Shown piece after piece: positions 1-8,894 of a DNA stretch of 64,000 nt (position 1 is its first letter; each line of letters begins with the position of its first letter). The notes beneath the pieces are model-generated. The model ran no database searches. It was not told the DNA's origin and saw only the letters and a list, made by a program, of their open reading frames with translations. Source of the DNA: Lineus longissimus (taxonomy: Eukaryota; Nemertea; Pilidiophora; Heteronemertea; Lineidae); the NCBI RefSeq assembly GCF_910592395.1, contig NC_088322.1:13821431-13885430 (forward strand). The letters run 5' to 3'. The position numbers and the translations under genes were made by a program.

Positions 1-91
1 TGCATTACTCGGTGTAGGCCTGCCAGCAGAGATCGTTACGTAACTCTGTGCACCATTTCAGGACAGACGTTTTTCATATGCAAAGTACACG

Positions 92-1690
92 ATGACGAAC
101 TGTGAAGGAACACCGAACGGCCCATGCCCGCACAAGGAAGCCCACTCGGATGTGCGCCTGAGGCAGGGTGACCTGTTTCTGTGTGGTAAATGCAATGCCA
201 TCCGCTTCCCTCAACAGGATGGACAGATTGGGTCTGGTCAATCACCCCCGTCAGGCCACGCCGATAAGGGGCCTGCGGGACAGAACGACCAAAACTCTAG
301 CAACAGAAAGGTGACTGACCTATCCGAGCTATGTCAATTCATAAAAGATCCGAGTATCACTGATGTGTTTGTGTCCTCAGTGGATGCCATTTACCGATAT
401 GCGCTGGATGACATTAGAAAGGTGCTTGTGTTAATGGATCAGGGAACTTTGTGCGAGCTGCGTAGCAAAATGTCCTTGTCGTGTGTAGACATGTTCCCAC
501 AATTCAAGGATAGACGGCTGATAAATCGGCAAGCAAAGCATAAGATAATAGACGATGTGCTCAATGTTGGCTATAGTTTGGCCAACAAAAAGCCAGTGAA
601 AGACCTTGATAAAATGTACAAAGAGGGTGCACCTGTGAACAACGAGGATGGCGCAAAAGAGCAGGACGGTGACTCTTATAACGATCCTAAGAATACCGAC
701 CGCCTTGTCTCCTTGATAGGCCAGATTGCTTTGCAAGCAGAAAGGCTTACACGCCTCGAGTCTGAGGTGAGGACACTCAAGGGAGAAAACAAGCGCCTGA
801 CCGCATCCTTGGAGGCGTTGCACCCGGTTACCGCTAACGCTGGCGCCGGGGTTTGCAGTGACTCGGAGGATTCGGAGGATTGTGTTTCGGGAGTGTCTGA
901 GGCCGAAATGGACGTAGTTGGTGGCGCCGAGCTTGAGTCGGGACACGAGAGTGCTACTGGACTGCCAGATTCGCCTGCCACTTCGGTCGATGCAACTGTT
1001 GACGTCGACGTCGATCTGACCGGCTTCACCGTTCCGACAGCCCAGCGGCGGAATCAAAAACGAAGGAAGCGGAGACGGGCTGAACCCGCTTTGAAGGCCT
1101 CGACGAAACCAGCTCCAGCTCCGTCGCTACCCTCCACTAAATCAGCCTATTTAGGACGCGTCAGCCCTACTCACTCAGTACGCGATATAAAGTCCCACAT
1201 TGTCGCCCTAGGGGTGAGGGGCTGTGAAGTGGAATTGCTTGCTGATAAACAACATTACCGTTCTTTCAAAATGGATATTCCGAAAGCCGACTATAACAAG
1301 GTTGTAACTGAATCAGCTTGGCCACTTGGCATGATCATCCGGCCCTTTCGGGCTCCCCAGAGGCGCAACACCGCCTCTGGGACGAGTGAACAGTCGAAGC
1401 CGCCAGCCGCAAAACTTAAGACTGCACCGGCGCCTGGCGATGGCAACTCGAAACGGTCAGGGTACTCCCGCCGCTGGGAATACCGTCCACGCGGCCCTCG
1501 GCACACGGCGGGCCGGTCTCGAAATTCGTTCAACGGACACTGCTCATACAATAGTAACCGTAACGGAGGCAGATTCACCGAGTACAGAGATAGCGGCCCC
1601 GACTATGAAGGACAATATGAGGGTCAATATGAAGGACAGTACGAGAGCGAAGGTCAGTACTGGGATAACCGGGCCCACCGTTGGTTCTAA
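92..1690 (+). CDS. Retrotransposon ORF1 protein (RNA-binding, coiled coil)
   Basis: This 532-aa protein is the probable nucleic-acid chaperone of the LINE and would package its RNA. The N-terminus has a Cys/His cluster (C-x7-C-P-H, then C-G-K-C near residues 31-34) that could bind zinc. Residues about 210-245 form a leucine-rich heptad stretch (LTRLESEVRTLKGENKRL), a likely coiled coil for oligomerisation. After an acidic Ser/Glu-rich linker comes a strongly basic patch (RRNQKRRKRRR, near residue 315). The C-terminus is Arg/Gly/Tyr-rich with repeated EGQY motifs. No CCHC knuckle is visible. The ATG at 92 is the first in frame and gives the full domain set. ORF2 starts 4 bases after the stop, in another frame. 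The assignment as ORF1 rests on position and composition, as ORF1 proteins diverge fast. Confidence 0.8.
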   Translation: MTNCEGTPNGPCPHKEAHSDVRLRQGDLFLCGKCNAIRFPQQDGQIGSGQSPPSGHADKGPAGQNDQNSSNRKVTDLSELCQFIKDPSITDVFVSSVDAIYRYALDDIRKVLVLMDQGTLCELRSKMSLSCVDMFPQFKDRRLINRQAKHKIIDDVLNVGYSLANKKPVKDLDKMYKEGAPVNNEDGAKEQDGDSYNDPKNTDRLVSLIGQIALQAERLTRLESEVRTLKGENKRLTASLEALHPVTANAGAGVCSDSEDSEDCVSGVSEAEMDVVGGAELESGHESATGLPDSPATSVDATVDVDVDLTGFTVPTAQRRNQKRRKRRRAEPALKASTKPAPAPSLPSTKSAYLGRVSPTHSVRDIKSHIVALGVRGCEVELLADKQHYRSFKMDIPKADYNKVVTESAWPLGMIIRPFRAPQRRNTASGTSEQSKPPAAKLKTAPAPGDGNSKRSGYSRRWEYRPRGPRHTAGRSRNSFNGHCSYNSNRNGGRFTEYRDSGPDYEGQYEGQYEGQYESEGQYWDNRAHRWF

Positions 1691-1694
1691 TAGC

Positions 1695-4600
1695 ATGGAT
1701 GAACAGTCCGATAGACGTACTGTCTACTGTGAGAGTTTTAACTGTCATGGCTTAAAGGCCAGTGCACCATACATAGTTAAGAGACTTCGGGGCTGCTCAG
1801 TCCTGTGCCTATCTGAGACCTGGCTAACCCCTCTTGAGCTGCCATTGATTTCCGATGCTCTGGCCGCTGTGGACTCCACGTTTGACCCCGCTTCGTATAA
1901 CATATTTTCAAAGTCAAGTATGACTGACGTTAATGAACACCATGTAGGCAGACCCTTTGGTGGGGTCGCTATTATTTGTAAGAACATTGATGGCCTAAAC
2001 TGGCGGGAAATTGATATTGATAACGACCGCCTTATTTGTGTCTCCCTCTGTGATGGTTCTACTGTTGTACAAACAATTTTAAATGTCTACATGCCATACT
2101 TCGAAAGTGCCACACATGACAATATGGCTACTTATATTGAGTGTCTTGATAGTATTCAGTCGTGTATTGATGAAAATGGTGCTGCTGCCCCTCTAAAGGT
2201 GTGTGGTGATTTTAATACCAAGCTGCCCCGCGGCGATACACTTGGGCGCTCGTGGTTCAAGCGTAAAGGTTTTAACATGTATTCTAAGTTACTGTTTGAT
2301 TTTATCTGTTCCAATGACATGGTTTGTGCAGACTTCAATTCTAGTCAGACATCCGATTACACGTACTTCTGCCATAAGAGAGGAGTATATACCTGGATTG
2401 ATCATGTTCTTTGTTTTGGCTATGATAACTGTGACTGCAAGATTGTGGACCTAGAGGCCTGTAATGTCAGTGACCATTTGCCACTGAGGTTTATGTTTAC
2501 ATGTTCTGCTCGGGCTAAGTTCAGCGGCACGCGTTCCCCTCAACGCGCCAGTGAGTTTATAAGATGGGACAATAGTGAGAAGTGTGCTTTGTATAACTCT
2601 CTTTTGTGTGAAGAATTGTCCAAGATACCGATTGGTAAACTCGGATCTATTACGAGTAGGGTCGAAGCCAGTTCTATGGTTGATTGTATGTTTGAATCTG
2701 TTGTAAGAGGCTTGAAAAGTGCTGCCAATCAGGCGGGATGTGCTGTTTCGCGTCGGTATAAACCTAAAACTCACTGGAGTGCTGACCTATCTTATTTGAG
2801 AGATGTTAAAAGGTTTTGGTGGCAAATTTGGTGTGATAATGACAGGCCCAGACAGGGGGCTGTCTTTGACTGTTATAAGTTCGCCAAAAAGAAGTTTCGC
2901 AGATTCTCGCGCCAGTGTGTAAGAAAGGTGTTCCGTCAGCCTGTTAGGACTCTTAATGGTCATTTTCGAGCCAAGACTATGGGCAGGTTTTGGAATTTAT
3001 TGAGAAGAAGGCCACCGGTCAAAAGAACGGCACTTACTGAAACTGATTTTTCGGACCATTTCAGCTCTATTATGCAAGATGATTACGACTATGATCCCGA
3101 GCAAGCTGCTGTGAGTGAACAAGTAAGAAGAAGATATGAAGCGAATGTATATAGTCATGATAAGGTTGTTATTAGCTCGGAACAGGTTCACAAAGCCATT
3201 TTGGCACTCAAGCGTGGTAAATCTGCTGGCATAGATGGCGTTACCTCCGAACATCTGCAGTGTGGTTTGTCGCTCACCCTGTGTAAAATACTAGCAAGCC
3301 TGCTCTCGGCTATGCTTAGTTGGCACGTTGTGGAGTCTGATATGTGCCTTGGGGTGATTGTCCCTGTCCTGAAGAAACCAAGTTTGAACCCTGACGACCC
3401 CGCCAATTATCGACCTATAACTGTGGGTACTAACTTTTCCAAGCTGATGGAAAGTATTCTTAAACCTGGTTCTGTGAATTGTTGTGATACCCAATTTGGG
3501 TTTCGTGAAGGTCTTGGCATTGACCAAGCTTGTTCCTTCCTCCATGACAGTGTTAGATATTTTAACGGTAAGGGTAGCCCGGTGTATGTCTGTAGTCTTG
3601 ATGCACACAAATGTTTTGACAAGGTCTGGCACGATGGCCTTTTTTACAAGTTGATACATAGAATTCCTCTGTGCCACTGGCTCTTCCTGTATTCATGGTA
3701 CATTAATTTAAAAGCCACGGTTAAATGGAACGGGCAATTTAGTGACTACTTTCAGGTAACTAGAGGTATCCGTCAAGGTAGCCTGTTGTCACCTATCTTT
3801 TTCATTATGTTCCTTGATGATCTCTTGTCTGATCTTTCGAAGTCAGAGCATGGGCTATGTATAGCTAAACATATTTTTAACAATTTTGCATTTGCTGATG
3901 ATGTGACACTGCTGGCTGCCACTATCCCTGGTTTACAGGCTCTTATTGACATGTGTTTCGTCTACGCTGATAGATGGCGTTTCACCTTTGGAATAGCCAA
4001 AACACGGTGTGTAATCTTTGGGGCTAACAAATTTGAGCAGAGCCCTGCTTGGCTGCTAGGTCCCGATCAGATTTTAAATGTAGAACAAGCTGAGATCCTT
4101 GGAGTCAACTTTACTGCTGGTCTTACGGGGGGCTCTCATGTCGAGAGAAGGGTCTCGGCCGCACGCTGTAGAGTTTACGGCTTACTCCAGAACGGGATGT
4201 GTTATCCAGGTTTATCTAGTGAGGTAAAAACGTTTTTATGGAACAGTACTGTCCGACCCATTCTTACATATGGTTGTCACTTTTTATATTTGCGTAGTTT
4301 GGAGAGGCAAATTCTCGAAAGATTCCAGAGCAACCAAGTTAAACGCCTCTTGGGTCTTCCTAAGAGAAGCCATCATTCCAAGCTACTGGAAGCCCTTGGA
4401 ATTGAAAGTATTGGCAACAGCATCAATGATTCAAAGTGTTCTCTCTTCAAACGAATCTTCCGGCATGATTCCCCCGCCAGAGCCCTGAACTGTGTTCTTT
4501 TGGCAAAGTGGGCCTCTGGTGCCGGGTGCATAAAGGGCACCCTTCTGGATTCTGTGATCGATCTCGGTGTGGCGCCCGCCTCCCTAGCGTTCTCTCCTCG

Positions 4601-4745
4601 GTGTCGCTCGGCTGACCGTCCGGTTGTCCCTGCTGCGGAGGATGGGATTGTGGACTCATTACACGGTCTCCTCCTCAGCAGCGGGTACGACACGATGGGT
4701 TCGGCTGAGCACACCATGGTGAGATTGCTCACACGGGCTTTTTAA
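1695..4745 (+). CDS. Retrotransposon ORF2: APE endonuclease and reverse transcriptase
   Basis: This 1016-aa protein would nick the target and reverse-transcribe the element's RNA (target-primed reverse transcription). The N-terminal 230 residues show AP-endonuclease motifs in order: FNCHG, SETWL, CGDFNT, and SDHLPL at the end, the last containing the catalytic Asp-His. The central part is a reverse transcriptase: GIDGVTSEHL, YRPITV, FGFREGLGIDQA, motif A (SLDAHKCFDKVW), motif B (GIRQGSLLSPIFF), motif C (FAFADDVTLLA, with the catalytic DD) and motif D. A C-terminal region (RPILTYGCHFLY onwards) follows. The frame is open upstream to 1386, overlapping ORF1, but the ATG at 1695 is chosen because the endonuclease begins right after it and it lies 4 bases past the ORF1 stop. 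No inactivating change is seen. Confidence 0.93.
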   Translation: MDEQSDRRTVYCESFNCHGLKASAPYIVKRLRGCSVLCLSETWLTPLELPLISDALAAVDSTFDPASYNIFSKSSMTDVNEHHVGRPFGGVAIICKNIDGLNWREIDIDNDRLICVSLCDGSTVVQTILNVYMPYFESATHDNMATYIECLDSIQSCIDENGAAAPLKVCGDFNTKLPRGDTLGRSWFKRKGFNMYSKLLFDFICSNDMVCADFNSSQTSDYTYFCHKRGVYTWIDHVLCFGYDNCDCKIVDLEACNVSDHLPLRFMFTCSARAKFSGTRSPQRASEFIRWDNSEKCALYNSLLCEELSKIPIGKLGSITSRVEASSMVDCMFESVVRGLKSAANQAGCAVSRRYKPKTHWSADLSYLRDVKRFWWQIWCDNDRPRQGAVFDCYKFAKKKFRRFSRQCVRKVFRQPVRTLNGHFRAKTMGRFWNLLRRRPPVKRTALTETDFSDHFSSIMQDDYDYDPEQAAVSEQVRRRYEANVYSHDKVVISSEQVHKAILALKRGKSAGIDGVTSEHLQCGLSLTLCKILASLLSAMLSWHVVESDMCLGVIVPVLKKPSLNPDDPANYRPITVGTNFSKLMESILKPGSVNCCDTQFGFREGLGIDQACSFLHDSVRYFNGKGSPVYVCSLDAHKCFDKVWHDGLFYKLIHRIPLCHWLFLYSWYINLKATVKWNGQFSDYFQVTRGIRQGSLLSPIFFIMFLDDLLSDLSKSEHGLCIAKHIFNNFAFADDVTLLAATIPGLQALIDMCFVYADRWRFTFGIAKTRCVIFGANKFEQSPAWLLGPDQILNVEQAEILGVNFTAGLTGGSHVERRVSAARCRVYGLLQNGMCYPGLSSEVKTFLWNSTVRPILTYGCHFLYLRSLERQILERFQSNQVKRLLGLPKRSHHSKLLEALGIESIGNSINDSKCSLFKRIFRHDSPARALNCVLLAKWASGAGCIKGTLLDSVIDLGVAPASLAFSPRCRSADRPVVPAAEDGIVDSLHGLLLSSGYDTMGSAEHTMVRLLTRAF

Positions 4746-4757
4746 TTCAATCTGTTA

Positions 4758-4827
4758 GGTTATACCATGGTGGCATTATAATTTTATATTTTATTACTTA
4801 TATTTATAATGCCTCCATGGTTATACC
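4758..4827 (+). other. 3' UTR hairpin of the retrotransposon
   Basis: Bases 4758-4780 and 4805-4827 are 23-nt inverted repeats with about 3 mismatches around a 24-nt A/T-rich loop. The arms contain ACCATGG and GGCATTATA. It lies just after the ORF2 stop. Structured 3' ends are used by some LINE reverse transcriptases to recognise their own RNA; that role is inferred here. Confidence 0.6.
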
Positions 4828-5557
4828 CGGTACATTCAGTTTTAAATTTGTAAAGTATTGACTGAACTTGTTAGGTTGTACATTGTAGTTTTAAACCTGT
4901 AAAATATTTGATTCTCCTTTACTGGAGGTTTTAATAATAATAAATAATAAAATAAAAAATTAATTAAAATATGCTGCCCGTGAGGGAATATCTAGAAAAA
5001 GATCGCGTTCCTATTTTAAAATCGACCGAAATTCTGTTAGTTGATATCATTTAAAATCAAGCCCAAAATGTCTACTTTAATTGACATCTTGTCATCCAGC
5101 ATGAGGCTTGCATGGGTACGACCAAAATTAGTCAGTGTAATTATTCGGCAATTTTGTGGAGCTGACTCAGCAATTAATGAGGTAATCCCTGTCAATCAAT
5201 AAACAAACAAAAACCCTTATACTAAAAAGATCTCAGATTTACCATCATGATGCTGATCATGATTTTCCTTTTAAATTCCATGGCAGAAGTGCTTACAAAT
5301 ACCTCACCTAAGCTTGCACAATTTAATTAAATAATGGATTTCCTCACAAAAATGAGTTCGAACAAGCCAATCAACATTTGATAAAATAGAACTATAATTT
5401 ATTGCCGGCAGGTCCTCCATCAATGTGGCAACAACAGAAAAAATTCTCAACGAATTGGTGATCTGAAGCGTGTGTGAAATAAACACACAAGGTTCATATC
5501 ACCATAGCCTGGCTATCACAGGCGAAGATAATCTCCAATCAAACATGAAAACCTCTT

Positions 5558-5622
5558 TGATTCAACGGTCAGGATGCTGGACTTTCTGCCAGGTGGTCAC
5601 GGATTCGACTCCCCGTGTATCC
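5558..5622 (+). repeat. tRNA-Glu-like SINE head (unit 1)
   Basis: Contains GGTCAGGATGCTGG, a CTGG/CCAG anticodon-like stem with TTC in the loop, and GGATTCGACTCC (B-box-like). It resembles tRNA-Glu but lacks a convincing acceptor stem. Confidence 0.5.
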
Positions 5623-5644
5623 AGAAAAAAACGTTTCTCTTCAT

Positions 5645-6480
5645 TTACTTTCTTTATTCATTCATGTACGTGTATATACATACGATATGCTGAGAAAAAT
5701 CTGTACAACTATCGAAATATACGATTACTTGGAACTATTTCGGCTAATCACTTTGCCACCCTGTCACTATTGTGGCGCGCTCGTTTGCATACCGCATATA
5801 AGAGGCGAATAAAATCTCCATTTCAACATGCAAGCCTTGACGGTTCAGCGCTGAAGGTGTTTGACTGTGGATCGTCTGGTCACGGGTTCGAGACCCGGTG
5901 AATCTGCCGAATTTTTTTATATTTTTTTCTTCTTCCTTGTCTTGTCATCTGATCATCAATGTACAGATGTAAACATTTTCATTATCATCATTATCATACC
6001 CCGCACTCAAACTTTTCAAACTCCAGCACATACTGATTCCGGGCGTTCGAGTACATGAATTATGAGGTAGATGTATTGTTTCAATCATCGCAAATCTGCC
6101 TAAAACAGCACTAGTTTTCTCAGGTACGGGTACGGCAGTGGCGTGCGTCTTTTTCATTGAAACGACCTCGCACGGCCGGCACCGACATATATCGTCGTTG
6201 ATGATGGAGAGAGCGGTATATCCGGTACATATTGAGCACGGTTCACTAGCAGTTCAATGTGCTCATGACGTGACGAGAGCAAATCTCACGGGTGGGGCGG
6301 AAATTCGCCATATTGCTGACATCATCGGCGCCAACAACTATTTCTTTTGACCCTGCCGGAGTCTTTCAAAACAATAAATGATTGTGTCTGACCCTGCTGA
6401 CCTCGATTTTGAAAAACTTTTTAAAAAAGGTCATTCAAACCTTAAATCAACTGCAAAGATAATCTTTTATATCACTGAGG
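5645..6480 (+). repeat. Subrepeat S, single copy (unit 1)
   Basis: This is the roughly 810-bp subrepeat. It contains, in order, a CATATAAGAGGCGAA box, a tRNA-like head at 5842-5904 with B-box-like GGTTCGAGACC, a T-rich run, and a conserved body ending near the ATATCACTGAGGTA motif. The ends of the 63-nt head (GGTTCA and TGAATC) can pair as an acceptor stem, and the B-box region can form a T-arm. This looks like a tRNA-derived SINE captured in a tandem repeat. Confidence 0.75.
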
Positions 6481-6742
6481 TACATGTACATATAGTATTA
6501 CATGTATTACCATTATCAGTATCATTATTATCAATATCACTTTTATCTTGAAACCTTCTGAACCCGAACTTTATAAACTGAAGAACACACACTGATTTCA
6601 GACTGCAACGAAGATCTCACCAAAACTGATTGTAACTGACGAATTTCCTAGACATGTCCAAAACCACCTCACAACACTTGCAGGAATCGTTATTAGTGAA
6701 GTTTGTACATTCTTTACAAAAACAATAATATCTTGTACTTAC

Positions 6743-6809
6743 CTGCGGTAGTAGTGTTTCCAGCAAGAAGCAGAAGAGCCCATTTTAGAAGGACTATTTT
6801 TACGGCCAT
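6743..6809 (-). CDS. LPa: signal-peptide exon only (gene cut by retrotransposon/window edge)
   Basis: This first coding exon runs from the ATG at 6809 down to 6743, followed by a GTAAGT donor (6742-6737). It encodes 22 codons plus one base: a basic start (MAVKIVLLKW), a leucine core (ALLLLAG) and a short polar end, a standard secretory signal peptide. It has one extra Thr codon compared with the other five copies. The ATG context (CAACATGG) is strong. The next exons should lie at lower coordinates, but the sequence there is subrepeat and then the retrotransposon at 1-4970. The LamG and PAN exons are therefore either left of the window or missing. Whether LPa is still expressed cannot be told. 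Confidence 0.75.
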
Positions 6810-7257
6810 GTTGAACCGATTTTTTCTCGCAAAATAGAGAATTAAAGGATGCAGATCCAAATGTTGCTTAACTTGCAATGAAAAGTGATCAAGGAGATTT
6901 CGTAATGAAAATGGACGTGCCACTATCACGGAACAACTTCAGAAAATATGAATCCATCCGGAACTAACTGGTCGATGTCCACCTACGTTCCCGGTATGGA
7001 TTCTGAATGAATGGATTGTGGCGGGACCAATATGCACGAGTCAATCGAATAGGCCAAAGAGAACCAAATCACTGTTTATGAGACCCCCGAAAGAGTTCAG
7101 ATGCAAAAGTCGCTAATTCCTTTTCTAGTCTTCGAGCAAACACAACATTCAGTCAAAATGGACGATTTTCGATGGGACCTGGCGACTTCTGTCCTAAAAA
7201 GTTGTTTTGATATTCAAACGCATTACTTAATTCCTCGCGTGGAACTGTTTTAGCGGT

Positions 7258-7660
7258 TGTCAATATCACAATAACTAGTTGATACTTCTATTCAGTGGTT
7301 TTTATTCACTCTAAATCGATCGGCTTCAGCGCCATTGAAGATCCGCGGCATTAGCGTCATACACGAGAACATTTAACGCGACCACTATTTATATTCAGCG
7401 TGTCTCTAAATAACCACAACACGACATCCCTCCCACTTAATTACTTTAGTAATTAGATAAAGAAATTCCAAACCAAGAATGTCCTAGTTTTAACTCAACT
7501 CAGGTTTGGAGGGGTCGTCTCAAACTCTAAAGATATAATTCAAACTACTTAAACTCGAAATGGTACGTGAATACTGATTGACTTATGATTGTCCAACTCT
7601 AATAACATGAACACTAATAGTCCAGAAAACAGTCAACTCATAATCACTCAAACCCGTAAC
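7258..7660 (-). mobile_element. LTR-retrotransposon remnant upstream of LPa
   Basis: On the minus strand, a purine tract (GTGGGAGGGA, 7436-7427) precedes a 169-bp LTR (7426-7258) that begins TGTCGTG and ends ATTGACA. It contains TATAAATAG (7393-7385) and AATAAA (7306-7301). About 230 bases of internal 3' sequence remain at 7427-7660. No coding sequence is left. The LTR ends about 450 bases before the LPa start codon, in the same direction. Family (Gypsy or Copia) not assignable. Confidence 0.65.
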
Positions 7661-8894
7661 GATCATTTAAAATAGAGAATTAAAGATTGCAGATCCAAAT
7701 GTTGCTTAACTTGCAATGAAAAAGTGATCAAGTAGATAATGTGAGCATGTCATTTATATTGACTGCAGCGGATCATTACTTAATTCCTCGCGTGGGACTG
7801 TTTTAGCGGTCGCTTAGCAACCCTTCATATGGTGATGACTCATCTGCTGCAGTCGTATAATTATTCATCTTCTGCAACGATTTGTTCGGTCTTTCAAGTG
7901 TCGTCTGCTCACACTGACAAATATTTGTTAAACAAAGTGAAGAAACTTTGTTCAGATGGTCGAAATGATCAACTTTCGTTCAAATATTTCTTGAGAAAAA
8001 CCTTAAGTTTGGAGAAAACGTGTATATTCTGGATGTCGTCTGCTCAAGTTGAATGAGTTGTTGTTGTTCGGCCGGATCTTGGGTCCTATTCGGTTGCTTC
8101 TGTCTTTGTTTGACTCTGAACAGATGGCCTCTGGTCAAAGTAAGTAAGACAAGGTACTGACAGTCAATGTCACTGTTGGTGATCACAGCTAGGTGATAAT
8201 TTGTTTCACTTCCTCTGTTTGTACCTAATACGCAGTTCTTTATCTTGCCACCTACGTATTACTCTGTAATATGTTTGGTTTTCAATAAAATTTGAATTTG
8301 AATTTGATATTCACTACACTCCGGATGCTGTGGATGGATCGTGTCCTTCCCAATAGGAAGACTATGTTTCAGATGACTGATAGAATGCCCCAGGAGTCTG
8401 GGATGGATTGTAGGAGTCTAGGAACAATCGAACAAAAGAACCCATATATACTGGTGTTGTGCGTCAGACATTCGACTTTGATATACAATTAAGTAAACGT
8501 GTCTTAAAGCTGTCCAAAATACAAATGGAAATCAATAAGAGATCACAGGGTTGTAAAAAGGTGCGATGACGGGAACTAGGCTGAATATGACGTGCCACGC
8601 TATCCTGCGCCAACCGGAAGTAGTCGTCATTCCATGTTGGGCACAGAGGCGGACACAAGTCCTCCATCATAGGGTCAGTTCTTAATGCACCTCTCTGCGT
8701 CCTCTGTCATTTTTCAACATGGCAAAACTCAGGGCTGAGTTGTTCAAAAAGCACGTATTAAAGCTTTAACGGCACCGTTAGGTCTTGGTGGGATGAACTG
8801 AAAGAGATAACGTCCTTAAGGTTACTTAATTCAACTAAACCGTTTAGTAGGGATAACGTGATTTTTGTTCTTTTGAACAAACGGCCTCTGCTGA

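Larger units (their letters stand above)
1..4970 (+). mobile_element. Non-LTR (LINE) retrotransposon, both ORFs intact
   Basis: The element carries two consecutive open frames (ORF1 92-1690, ORF2 1695-4745), a 3' UTR with a hairpin, and an A-rich tail of TAA/AATAA motifs at about 4931-4970. Its 3' boundary is exact to a few bases: from about 4968 the sequence is the same as the start of the other tandem units (13217, 22456, 30726, 38028), where it follows a common block ending in TGGATGGTTA that is missing here. The 5' end is not recognisable and may lie left of the window, so a target-site duplication cannot be read. No stop or frameshift is seen in either ORF, which suggests a young insertion. 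The clade is not assigned; the EN-RT layout with a separate ORF1 fits the CR1/L2/Jockey-like groups. Confidence 0.9.

Noticed and set aside
431-1057. Minus-strand ORFs of 208 and 117 aa inside ORF1 and others inside ORF2
   Set aside because: They are shadows of the retrotransposon coding frames.
5470-5901. 143-aa plus-strand ORF recurring in units 1 to 5
   Set aside because: It runs through two tRNA-like SINE heads and a T-rich tract. Its recurrence comes from DNA duplication, and it has no domain.
5842-5904. Functional tRNA gene
   Set aside because: The acceptor stem and part of a T-arm can pair, but no proper D-arm and anticodon arm fit, and it is repeated as part of a larger element.
7258-7660. 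Endogenous retrovirus
   Set aside because: Only one LTR and about 230 bases of non-coding internal sequence remain; no gag, pol or env sequence is visible.
7829-8056. 75-aa plus-strand ORF conserved in six units
   Set aside because: Conservation is explained by the unit duplication. No domain or splice signal was seen, and it lies between cluster genes.
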